A DNA stretch of 5,706 bases from Sphingobacteriia bacterium (GTDB lineage Bacteria > Bacteroidota > Bacteroidia > Chitinophagales > Chitinophagaceae), in contig RDYY01000021.1 of the NCBI GenBank assembly GCA_004293505.1, positions 1 to 5,706 of the forward strand, in the 5' to 3' direction. Shown piece by piece: positions 1 through 5,706 of this stretch (position 1 is its first letter; each line of letters opens with the position of its first letter). The position numbers and the translations under genes are program-made. The notes beneath the pieces were generated by a model, which ran no database searches, was not told the DNA's origin, and saw only the letters and a program-made list of their open reading frames with translations.

Positions 1-909
1 CAAGAAGAAGTCATCAATTTTGCCAAGGGCGATGGTACCCCCCGCTTCAATCCCTTTTTCATCCCCAAGATGATTTTGGACATTGCCGCCGGGCAAATCT
101 CTATGCGCCATGGTTTTCGCGGACCCAATTTTGCCGTGGTCAGTGCTTGTGCTTCTTCTACCAATGGCATGATTGCCGCCTTTGATACCATTCGTTTGGG
201 CAAGGCCGATATTGTCCTCTCAGGGGGCAGCGAAGCCGTGATCAGCGAAGCCGGTGTAGGGGGCTTCAACGCCATGAAAGCCATGAGCGAACGCAACGAC
301 GATCCTGCCACCGCCAGCCGGCCTTATGACAAGGACCGAGATGGTTTTGTGATGGGAGAAGCAGCCGGTGTGGTGGTGTTGGAAGAATATGAACACGCCG
401 TGAAACGCGGTGCCAAAATTTATTGTGAGCTGGCCGGTGGCGGTGCCACAGCCGATGCCTATCACTTGACTGCTCCCCATCCCGAAGGATTGGGTGCCCG
501 CAACGTGATGGTGGCCGCATTAAAAGATGCCGGCATGCAGCCCGACGAAATTGATTACATCAATACCCACGGTACATCCACACCTTTGGGCGATGGGGCC
601 GAGGCCAAAGCCATCACCGAAGTTTTTGGAGAACATGCTTATTCACTCAACATCAGTGCCACCAAATCCATGACAGGACATTGTTTGGGTGCAGCTGGAG
701 TGATAGAAGCCATTGCTTGTATCCAAAGTGTGATCCACGACATTGTCCCCCCCACCATCAACCACTTTACCGACGATCCCACCCTGGATCCAAGGCTGAA
801 TTTTACTTTCAACAAAGCCCAGCAAAGAACAGTGCGTGCCGCCCTCAGCAATACCTTTGGTTTTGGCGGACACAATGCTTGTGTGATTGTGAAAAAATTC
901 ACTGCTTAA
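1..909 (+). CDS. fabF: 3-oxoacyl-[acyl-carrier-protein] synthase II (FabF), 5'-truncated by the window edge
   Basis: Condensing enzyme of type II fatty acid synthesis: it extends acyl-ACP with malonyl-ACP, releasing CO2, in the cytoplasm. The frame is open from base 1 and stops with TAA at 907-909, giving 302 visible residues. The thiolase-fold catalytic set is complete: nucleophile Cys in SACASS (codon 148-150), His in NTHGTS (568-570), and Lys and His in KSMTGH (664-666 and 679-681). The Cys-His-His spacings of 140 and 37 residues equal those of E. coli FabF (C163, H303, H340). The GFGG gating loop is near the C-terminus, at about 859-870. By that alignment roughly 113 N-terminal residues lie outside the window. 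The ATG at 70 is internal, not the start. rnc follows after 4 bp, so the two are probably co-transcribed. The intact triad favours FabF over chain-length-factor or decarboxylase paralogues. Confidence 0.96.
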   Translation, partial: QEEVINFAKGDGTPRFNPFFIPKMILDIAAGQISMRHGFRGPNFAVVSACASSTNGMIAAFDTIRLGKADIVLSGGSEAVISEAGVGGFNAMKAMSERNDDPATASRPYDKDRDGFVMGEAAGVVVLEEYEHAVKRGAKIYCELAGGGATADAYHLTAPHPEGLGARNVMVAALKDAGMQPDEIDYINTHGTSTPLGDGAEAKAITEVFGEHAYSLNISATKSMTGHCLGAAGVIEAIACIQSVIHDIVPPTINHFTDDPTLDPRLNFTFNKAQQRTVRAALSNTFGFGGHNACVIVKKFTA

Positions 910-913
910 GCTT

Positions 914-1618
914 GTGAAAATCCTGCAATGGATGGGCTTTGCTGCCCCCAGCGCTTTTGAACAACAATTGCAAAACTTGTTGGGCATCAAAACGCGCAAG
1001 TGGCAACTTTACCGCAATGCCCTCAGCCACCGTTCTGTGAAAGACGGTCCCGATGAAAACAACGAGCGCCTGGAGTTTTTGGGCGACGCTGTTTTGAGTG
1101 CTGTAGTGGCCGATTATCTGTTCAAGCGTTATCCTTTGAAAGGAGAAGGTTTTTTGACGGAGATGCGCAGCAAGATGGTCAACCGCCAACAGCTCAACGA
1201 CATTGCGGTTAAAATGGGTTTGCGCAAACTGACCTTTTACAATAAGTTTGACAATGCTTTAAAGGGCAGCCAAATTTTTGGCAATACCCTGGAAGCCTTG
1301 GTGGGCGCCGTTTTCCTGGACAAGGGTTACCGCGCCACTGAAAAATGGGTATTGGAACGCATCGTGATTCCCCATCTTTTTGTAGAAGACTTGGAGCTGA
1401 TTGACATCAACCTCAAGAACAAGTTGATCGGTTGGGCCAATCGCAATGGCAAGACCATTCGCTTTGAAATGGCCGAGGAAAAACTAGAAGGCAGCCGCCG
1501 TTTTTTTACCATGAATGCGGTGCTGGACGGAGAAGTTTTTGCCCAAGGAAGGGCTGGCAACAAAAAAGACGCTTCTCAAGTAGCGGCCCAAAAAGCTGTC
1601 GAGAAATTAGGGCTCTAG
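914..1618 (+). CDS. rnc: Ribonuclease III
   Basis: Double-stranded-RNA endonuclease that processes rRNA precursors and structured mRNAs. The protein is 234 residues, the usual length. An N-terminal RNase III domain (about residues 20-155) carries the signature NERLEFLGDAVL at 50-61, with E51, E54 and D58 matching E. coli E38, E41 and D45. A second acidic cluster reads GNTLEAL at 123-129: E127 matches E. coli E117, but N124 stands where E. coli has D114. A dsRNA-binding domain fills about 165-234, ending in the typical NKKDASQVAAQKA helix. The start is GTG at 914. In-frame stops at 884 and 890 exclude a much longer product; the in-frame ATG at 932 (M7) is the alternative. There is no clear Shine-Dalgarno sequence. 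The gene follows fabF by 4 bp, probably in the same operon, and its stop overlaps the stop of convergent mce by 4 bp. Confidence 0.96.
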   Translation: MKILQWMGFAAPSAFEQQLQNLLGIKTRKWQLYRNALSHRSVKDGPDENNERLEFLGDAVLSAVVADYLFKRYPLKGEGFLTEMRSKMVNRQQLNDIAVKMGLRKLTFYNKFDNALKGSQIFGNTLEALVGAVFLDKGYRATEKWVLERIVIPHLFVEDLELIDINLKNKLIGWANRNGKTIRFEMAEEKLEGSRRFFTMNAVLDGEVFAQGRAGNKKDASQVAAQKAVEKLGL

Positions 1619-2016
1619 TTTTTCTCCTGGCACAATTCTACCAAGACCCCGTTGGTGTCTTTGGGGTGTAAAAAACAGACCAACTTGTTGTCTGCCCCGG
1701 GCTTGGGCTCGGGCGAAAGCAGGGTAAAACCCTCCGCTGCCAAGCGGGCCATCTCGGCCCGGATATCGGCCACAGCAAAAGCCATGTGGTGCAGGCCAGG
1801 TCCTTTTTTGGCCAAATATTTGGCAATCACCCCTTCTGGATCGGTGCTGGCCACCAATTCAATTTTGGTCTCGCCTTGGCGGAAAAAAGCCGTCTCTACT
1901 TTTTCTGTTTCAACTTTTTCTGTCTTATAGCAATTTGTGTTCAACAGTTTCTCGAATAAGGGGATGGAAACTTGCAAGTTTTCTACGGCAATGCCAATGT
2001 GTTCAACAGCTAACAT
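1615..2016 (-). CDS. mce: Methylmalonyl-CoA epimerase
   Basis: Interconverts (R)- and (S)-methylmalonyl-CoA, linking propionyl-CoA and succinyl-CoA metabolism; a cytoplasmic metalloenzyme of the vicinal-oxygen-chelate/glyoxalase superfamily. The 133-residue product has two glyoxalase-like halves: VEHIGIAV at 4-11 and GLHHMAFAV at 74-82. Likely metal ligands by family comparison are H6, E53, H77 and E127. The C-terminal block with KLVCFLHPKDTNGVLVEL (111-128) is highly characteristic of this enzyme and separates it from generic glyoxalases. I chose the ATG at 2014-2016 because family members begin almost directly with the VEHIGIAV strand. An in-frame ATG at 2055 would add 13 residues without family character and cannot be excluded. 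The gene is transcribed alone, divergent from iscS and convergent with rnc, sharing CTAG at 1615-1618 with the rnc stop. No mutase gene is visible nearby. Confidence 0.93.
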   Translation of the reverse strand: MLAVEHIGIAVENLQVSIPLFEKLLNTNCYKTEKVETEKVETAFFRQGETKIELVASTDPEGVIAKYLAKKGPGLHHMAFAVADIRAEMARLAAEGFTLLSPEPKPGADNKLVCFLHPKDTNGVLVELCQEKN

Positions 2017-2075
2017 GGGATGGGTTTGGGTCAATTTCGAATTGGGGAAAAACAACTTAAAGCTATATCTGGGTT

Positions 2076-2083
2076 CAAAAATA
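2076..2083 (-). promoter_or_regulatory. Putative Bacteroidota-type -7 box for mce
   Basis: On the minus strand these bases read TATTTTTG, an exact match to TAnnTTTG, the -7 element used by the primary sigma factor of Bacteroidota. Transcription would begin near 2069, giving a leader of about 50 nt before the chosen mce start at 2016, or about 14 nt before the alternative start at 2055. I see no good TTG-type -33 element at the expected distance, so the call rests on the box and its position in the divergent intergenic gap. Confidence 0.45.
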
Positions 2084-2098
2084 TAGAACCTATTGTAC

Positions 2099-2106
2099 TA
2101 CTTTTG
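2099..2106 (+). promoter_or_regulatory. Putative Bacteroidota-type -7 box for the iscSUA operon
   Basis: The sequence TACTTTTG matches TAnnTTTG exactly. It lies 26 bp upstream of the iscS ATG, which predicts a transcription start near 2112 and a leader of about 20 nt. The -33 position has only a weak candidate, GTTC at 2073-2076, with a 22-bp spacer. The box sits back to back with the minus-strand box for mce. No IscR-like or Fur-like operator could be recognised. Confidence 0.5.
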
Positions 2107-2132
2107 CGTTTACTATATTAAACAGAAGATTT

Positions 2133-3350
2133 ATGTTGAAGTTACCGATTTACTTGGACAACAATGCTACCACTCCCATGGATCCCCGTGTGTTGGAAGC
2201 CATGTTGCCCTATTTTACAGAGCATTTTGGCAATGCGGCCAGCCGCAACCACCCCTTTGGCTGGCAAGCCGAGGAAGCTGTGGACTATGCCCGTGAACAG
2301 GTAGCCCAACTGATTGGTGCCGATCCCAAAGAAATCATTTTTACTTCTGGTGCAACTGAAGGCGACAATTTGGGCATCAAAGGTGTTTTTGAAATGTATG
2401 CCAGCAAGGGCAACCACATCATCACTTGCACCACCGAGCACAAAGCGGTGTTGGACACCTGTAAGCACATTGAGCGCAGTGGTGGCGAAGTGACTTATTT
2501 GGAAGTTCAACCCAATGGTTTGATCAACCTCCAAGAATTAGAAGCGGCCATCAAACCCACTACCATCCTCATTTCCATCATGTATGCCAACAACGAGATT
2601 GGCGTGATCCAACCCATGAAGGAAATCAGCGCCATTGCCCGCAAGCACGGCGTTCTCTTGTTTACCGATGGTACCCAAGCCGTGGGCAAGATTCCCGTTG
2701 ACGTGAACAAAGATGGCATTGATATCATGGCTTTTACCGGCCACAAAATGTACGGTCCCAAAGGGATTGGTGCCTTGTATGTGCGCCGCAAAAACCCCCG
2801 CGTAAAAGTCACAGCCCAAATGGATGGCGGTGGCCACGAGCGCGGTATGCGCAGTGGTACATTGAACGTACCCGGCATTGTGGGATTGGGAAAAGCAGCT
2901 GAATTGTGCCGCTTGGAAATGGCTGAAGACGCTGCTCGCTTGTCCAAATTGCGCGACAAGTTGGAACAATCCTTGGTGCAGTTAGAAGAAGCTTATGTGA
3001 ACGGTACACCCGATAGCCGTTTGCCCCACGTGAGCAATATCTCTTTCAAATACGTAGAAGGAGAGGGCCTTTTGATGGGCTTCAACAAAAACATTGCCCT
3101 GTCTTCTGGCTCGGCCTGTACTTCTGCTTCTTTGGAACCCAGCTATGTGTTGAAGGCTTTGGGATTGGGCGATGACTTGGCCCACTCTTCTTTGCGCTTT
3201 GGCTTGGGCCGTTTTACCACAGAAGACCAAATTGATTATACCATCAAAGCCGTTAGTGAAACCGTGTTGAAGCTGCGCGAAATGTCTCCCCTCTGGGAAA
3301 TGTTCAAAGAAGGCATAGACTTGGATTCCATTGAATGGGCGCACCACTAA
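2133..3350 (+). CDS. iscS: Cysteine desulfurase IscS
   Basis: PLP-dependent enzyme that removes sulfur from L-cysteine as a protein-bound persulfide and passes it to the scaffold IscU and other acceptors. The product is 405 residues against 404 in E. coli IscS. Visible landmarks are the N-terminal [15 protein letters not shown]103 in TTEHKAV, which stacks on PLP; D179 in [10 protein letters not shown]; the PLP lysine K205 in [10 protein letters not shown]; and the persulfide cysteine C329 in [15 protein letters not shown]. The complete SSGSACTS loop and the C-terminal tail SPLWEM...IEWAHH (385-405), the IscU-docking end in E. coli, mark it as IscS type rather than SufS or NifS. The ATG at 2133 places the conserved N-terminus correctly. 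It is the first gene of the isc operon; a 65-bp gap separates it from iscU. Confidence 0.97.
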   Translation: MLKLPIYLDNNATTPMDPRVLEAMLPYFTEHFGNAASRNHPFGWQAEEAVDYAREQVAQLIGADPKEIIFTSGATEGDNLGIKGVFEMYASKGNHIITCTTEHKAVLDTCKHIERSGGEVTYLEVQPNGLINLQELEAAIKPTTILISIMYANNEIGVIQPMKEISAIARKHGVLLFTDGTQAVGKIPVDVNKDGIDIMAFTGHKMYGPKGIGALYVRRKNPRVKVTAQMDGGGHERGMRSGTLNVPGIVGLGKAAELCRLEMAEDAARLSKLRDKLEQSLVQLEEAYVNGTPDSRLPHVSNISFKYVEGEGLLMGFNKNIALSSGSACTSASLEPSYVLKALGLGDDLAHSSLRFGLGRFTTEDQIDYTIKAVSETVLKLREMSPLWEMFKEGIDLDSIEWAHH

Positions 3351-3415
3351 TAGAAAAGGTGCACGACAAATGGAAAAAAGCACCCTAAACTTTTTAAACT
3401 AAAAAAATACAGACC

Positions 3416-3832
3416 ATGGCATATTCTGAAAAAGTAATTGATCATTACAGCAACCCCAAGAACGTTGGCACTTTGGACAAATCCAAAACCAATGTAGGTA
3501 CCGGATTGGTAGGAGCACCCGAGTGCGGCGACGTGATGCGCTTGCAAATTGAAGTAGACGACGCTTCTGGTGTCATCACCGATGCCAAGTTCAAAACCTT
3601 TGGTTGTGGCTCTGCCATTGCTTCTTCTTCTTTGGCCACTGAGTGGTTAAAAGGAAAGACCTTGGACCAAGCTGTGGCCATTGACAACATGGAGCTGGTA
3701 GAAGAACTGAACCTGCCTCCTGTAAAAATCCACTGTTCTGTTTTGGCAGAAGACGCCATCAAGTCGGCCATCAACGATTACCGCAAGAAGAACGGTTTGG
3801 AAGAATTGGTTTTTGAAGAAAGAATCCACTAA
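3416..3832 (+). CDS. iscU: Fe-S cluster assembly scaffold IscU
   Basis: Scaffold on which [2Fe-2S] clusters are built from IscS-derived sulfur and iron before transfer to client proteins. The 138-residue protein matches E. coli IscU along most of its length, starting MAYSEKVIDHY. Cluster ligands and helpers are present: C37 and D39 in APECGDVM, C64 in FGCGSAIASSS, and H106 and C107 in KIHCSVLAEDAIKSA. The LPPVK motif at 100-104, recognised by the HscA chaperone in E. coli, is intact although no hscA is visible here. The C-terminus is about 10 residues longer than in E. coli, ending in an acidic/hydrophobic tail (LEELVFEERIH). The start codon is preceded by an A-rich stretch rather than a Shine-Dalgarno site, usual for Bacteroidota. 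It lacks the C-terminal domains of NifU and the SufU-type insertion. Confidence 0.97.
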   Translation: MAYSEKVIDHYSNPKNVGTLDKSKTNVGTGLVGAPECGDVMRLQIEVDDASGVITDAKFKTFGCGSAIASSSLATEWLKGKTLDQAVAIDNMELVEELNLPPVKIHCSVLAEDAIKSAINDYRKKNGLEELVFEERIH

Positions 3833-3833
3833 G

Positions 3834-4184
3834 ATGACGGCTACTGAGAATACCATTTATGTGAGTGAGAAAGCCAAGCTGAAAGTACAACAGCTGATGG
3901 AAGAAGCCGGCGTGGCCCAAGACCCCAGTTATTTTCTGCGGGTGGGGGTAGTAGGCGGTGGTTGTTCTGGGCTCAGTTACAAGTTGGATTTTGACAACGA
4001 GATCAAGCCCATGGACCAAGTCTTTGAAGACAATGGCATCAAGGTGGTGACCGATCTAAAGAGTTTTCTTTATTTGGTAAATACCGAGTTGGAATTCTCA
4101 GATGGACTCAATGGCAAGGGTTTTTATTTTGACAACCCCAATGCCAGCCGCTCTTGTGGCTGTGGCGAAAGTTTCGCCGTCTAA
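3834..4184 (+). CDS. iscA: A-type Fe-S carrier protein (IscA/SufA/ErpA family)
   Basis: Small HesB/IscA-fold protein that carries Fe-S clusters, or iron, from the scaffold to apo-proteins. It has 116 residues and the three invariant cysteines: C44 in GGGCSGLSY, and C108 and C110 in SRSCGCGESF at the C-terminus. I chose the ATG at 3834 because it follows the iscU stop by a single base and the typical IYVSEKA strand begins soon after. A longer frame from ATG 3813 would overlap iscU by 20 bp and add seven residues without family character. Its position after iscU supports an Isc-system role. Sequence alone does not cleanly separate IscA from ErpA or SufA, so the symbol follows context. A strong terminator begins 26 bp after the stop, making this the last gene of the operon. 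Confidence 0.93.
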   Translation: MTATENTIYVSEKAKLKVQQLMEEAGVAQDPSYFLRVGVVGGGCSGLSYKLDFDNEIKPMDQVFEDNGIKVVTDLKSFLYLVNTELEFSDGLNGKGFYFDNPNASRSCGCGESFAV

Positions 4185-4209
4185 AAGGCAGTACATAAAA
4201 CTTATCCCG

Positions 4210-4234
4210 AACCCCGGCTCTGCCGGGGTTTTTT
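4210..4234 (+). terminator. Rho-independent terminator of the iscSUA operon
   Basis: Perfect 9-bp inverted repeat AACCCCGGC (4210-4218) and GCCGGGGTT (4222-4230) around a TCT triloop, with a run of six T on the plus strand (4229-4234). The GC-rich stem, tiny loop and T-tract are those of a classic intrinsic terminator. It lies 26 bp after the iscA stop and 38 bp before the gldFG start, so it separates the two transcription units. Confidence 0.93.
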
Positions 4235-4260
4235 GTGAAAGGCTTAACCGCTAAAAAACC

Positions 4261-4268
4261 TAGATTTG
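4261..4268 (+). promoter_or_regulatory. Putative Bacteroidota-type -7 box for gldFG
   Basis: TAGATTTG matches TAnnTTTG exactly and lies downstream of the isc terminator, where a new promoter is expected. Only four bases separate it from the ATG at 4273, so the predicted transcription start falls at or beside the start codon. The nearest TTTG (4232-4235, in the terminator T-tract) is 25 bp upstream, longer than the usual -33/-7 spacing. The box could be coincidental, with the true promoter lying further upstream. Confidence 0.35.
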
Positions 4269-4272
4269 ACCG

Positions 4273-5706
4273 ATGTCTCCAGTGGTTAAAAAAGAATGGT
4301 TGCATTTTTTCAGCAGCCCCGCCGGCACGGGTACCATGGTCTTGTTTGCCTTGGTCAATGGTGCCCTTTTGTTTGTGTTTCCAGCTACCAGTATGTTGGA
4401 ATATGGCTATGCCAGTTTGGACCTGTTTTTTCGCTACATGCCCTGGGCTTTGGTCTTTCTGGTACCCGCCATCACCATGCGCAGTTTTGCGGCGGAGAAG
4501 CAAGCGGGCACTTTGGATTTGCTCTTGTCCAAACCCCTGACACCCGGCCAATTGGTCCGGGCCAAATGGTGGGGACAGGTCTTGGTCATTTGGACCGCTT
4601 TGTTGCCAACCCTTTTGTTTGCTTTCTCGCTCCAGGCCATGAAAGCCGGGGTGGGATTGGATTGGGGCGCTACCTTGGGCAGTTACCTGGGTTTGTTTTT
4701 GGTGGCTGCCGTGTTCTGTGCCATTGGCCTTTTTGCCAGTGCTTTGCAAAGCAATGTGTTGGGGGCTTTTGGTTTGGGGGTGTTTTTTTCTTTGTTGCTT
4801 TTTGCGGGATGGGATGCTTTGGCCTCCTTGCCTTTTTTGTCTTCTGGTCTTTCTTATCGCTTGGCCCAAGTGGGCATGATGGACCACAGTGCTTATTTGT
4901 CACGGGGCCTTTTTGTTTTATCGGATGCGGTGTATTTTTTGTTCTTGTTGGGACTCTTTTTGTGGGCCACCGAATGGGTTTTGTTGCGCGAACGCCGCAA
5001 GGAAAGCCCAGTGGATTTTTTGCGCCGTGCAGCCGCAGGCCGCCGCGGCGCCTGGGCCCTCTTGCTCTTCTTGGCTGCCCTGGCCTCGCAATGGTTTCCT
5101 TTGCGCATCGACCTAACCGAAGACAGGCGCTATTCGCTCAGTCCCTCTACCCAGACCCTTTTGCAAGGCTTGGACAGCACCATTGAAGTCAAGGTTTTTT
5201 TGGCCGGCGATCTGCCCCCTGATTACCGCAAATTGGCCGATGCTACCCGCGATCTTTTGTTGGCCTTTAACCGCGAAGCCGCCCACCCCATTCGCTTTAG
5301 TTTTGAAGAGGCTGGGAAAGATATTTTGGTGGACTCCTTGCGCCTGCAGGTCTATGACAGCTTGGCCCGCTTGGGCGTCAATTTTGAGACCGTACAATCC
5401 AATAACAATGGCAACCAACGCACCGAGCAATTGATCTTGCCCAGTGCCCTGGTCAGTTACCGCGCAGGACAGCCCCCCATTGCCATTGATTTGCGCAGCA
5501 GTAAAAAAATATACAAGCCTTACAATGTATTGGCCGAGGAACCCCAAGAAGATTTGGAAGCCACGCGCAATGCGGCAGAAGCTTTGTTGGAAAACAAGTT
5601 GGCCACGGCCATCCAACAATTGACCCGCAAAGAAATTCCCACCATTGCTTATTTGGTGGGCAATGGACAACCCACCGATTTAACGGTGAATGATTTGGGC
5701 GAGAGC
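4273..5706 (+). CDS. gldFG: Fused GldF-GldG gliding-type ABC transporter protein, 3'-truncated by the window edge
   Basis: One open frame of 478 codons runs off the right edge. In-frame TAG (4261) and TGA (4267) just upstream fix the start at ATG 4273. Residues 1-238 resemble GldF, an ABC-2 permease: a KKEW...FFSSPAG amphipathic start, the block PAITMRSFAAEK/AGTLDLLLSKPL (65-89), and about six hydrophobic segments (roughly 18-36, 55-69, 101-118, 135-158, 162-183, 219-238). A basic linker (239-258, seven Arg and one Lys) leads to a seventh segment (about 260-275). The GldG part follows, with IDLTEDRRYSLSPST (279-293), VFLAGDLPPDYRKL (308-321) and PTIAYLVGNGQ (456-466); it should face the periplasm. 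In Flavobacterium johnsoniae, GldF (about 240 aa) and GldG are separate proteins working with the ATPase GldA in gliding. No gldA is visible here. Homologues occur in non-gliding species, so motility is not proven. Confidence 0.88.
   Translation, partial: MSPVVKKEWLHFFSSPAGTGTMVLFALVNGALLFVFPATSMLEYGYASLDLFFRYMPWALVFLVPAITMRSFAAEKQAGTLDLLLSKPLTPGQLVRAKWWGQVLVIWTALLPTLLFAFSLQAMKAGVGLDWGATLGSYLGLFLVAAVFCAIGLFASALQSNVLGAFGLGVFFSLLLFAGWDALASLPFLSSGLSYRLAQVGMMDHSAYLSRGLFVLSDAVYFLFLLGLFLWATEWVLLRERRKESPVDFLRRAAAGRRGAWALLLFLAALASQWFPLRIDLTEDRRYSLSPSTQTLLQGLDSTIEVKVFLAGDLPPDYRKLADATRDLLLAFNREAAHPIRFSFEEAGKDILVDSLRLQVYDSLARLGVNFETVQSNNNGNQRTEQLILPSALVSYRAGQPPIAIDLRSSKKIYKPYNVLAEEPQEDLEATRNAAEALLENKLATAIQQLTRKEIPTIAYLVGNGQPTDLTVNDLGES

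Noticed and set aside
639..1189. Several reverse-strand open frames opposite fabF and rnc
   Set aside because: All lie antisense to catalytic motifs of confidently identified genes and have no family-like sequence.
1601..1626. GAGAAA/TTTCTC inverted repeat across the rnc/mce stops as a bidirectional terminator
   Set aside because: Six AT-rich base pairs around a 14-nt loop without a proper T-run on either strand are too weak to call.
1892..1921. 15-bp imperfect tandem repeat in mce, encoding TEKVE twice
   Set aside because: As I recall the family, related epimerases have a KxEEVExExVxTxFF-like stretch of the same length here, so this is a conserved segment with similar codons rather than an expansion.
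4108..4887. 259-codon reverse-strand open frame opposite iscA and gldFG
   Set aside because: Low-complexity Gln/Lys/His-rich translation, antisense to two well-supported genes and running across the terminator; a composition artefact.
5041..5050. Perfect 10-bp GC palindrome in gldFG
   Set aside because: It encodes part of the Arg/Gly/Ala linker; the GC-rich codons explain it, and no flanking site or duplication suggests a recombination point.
4296..5186. Long plus-strand open frame (296 codons) in another frame of the gldFG region
   Set aside because: Its translation is rich in Cys, Phe, Gly and His without any family motif, and it lies wholly within the gldFG frame, which has clear membrane segments and family motifs.
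5113..5670. 185-codon reverse-strand open frame opposite the GldG part
   Set aside because: No recognisable domain; it is the antisense of a frame with clear GldG motifs.

Overview
The window looks like ordinary chromosomal DNA of a member of the Bacteroidota. The strongest clue is a gene for the gliding-associated ABC transporter components GldF and GldG, a family characteristic of that phylum. Three exact TAnnTTTG boxes, the -7 element of Bacteroidota promoters, precede transcription units, and there are no convincing Shine-Dalgarno sequences before the starts. The protein sequences of FabF, RNase III, IscS and methylmalonyl-CoA epimerase also have a Bacteroidota flavour. Base composition is fairly balanced, with a strong preference for TTG leucine codons. 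The genus cannot be fixed from this window; a Chitinophagales- or Saprospirales-like organism is a guess.

Layout, left to right. Positions 1-909 hold the 3' three quarters of fabF (fatty acid elongation), followed after 4 bp by rnc (RNase III, GTG start). rnc meets the reverse-strand mce gene (methylmalonyl-CoA epimerase) tail to tail; the two stop codons share one CTAG. A short AT-rich region (about 2017-2132) carries back-to-back promoter boxes, one for mce and one for the iron-sulfur operon. That operon, iscS-iscU-iscA (2133-4184), encodes the cysteine desulfurase, the scaffold and the A-type carrier. It ends in a textbook intrinsic terminator (4210-4234). A new unit then starts at 4273 and runs off the right edge: one uninterrupted frame joining a GldF-like ABC permease to a GldG-like extracytoplasmic domain.

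Functional view. fabF and rnc form the widespread lipid/RNA housekeeping pair. The isc genes build and deliver Fe-S clusters: IscS supplies sulfur, IscU assembles the cluster, and IscA carries it onward. No iscR, hscB, hscA or fdx lies between iscA and the terminator, so this is a reduced isc operon. mce belongs to propionate/methylmalonyl-CoA interconversion and is transcribed separately.

I found no mobile element, CRISPR array, tRNA, rRNA or recognisable defence system, and nothing that looks like a wholly new system. The points most worth a second look are the gldF-gldG fusion, the shared stop codons at rnc/mce, the promoter box almost touching the gldFG start codon, and the reduced isc operon.
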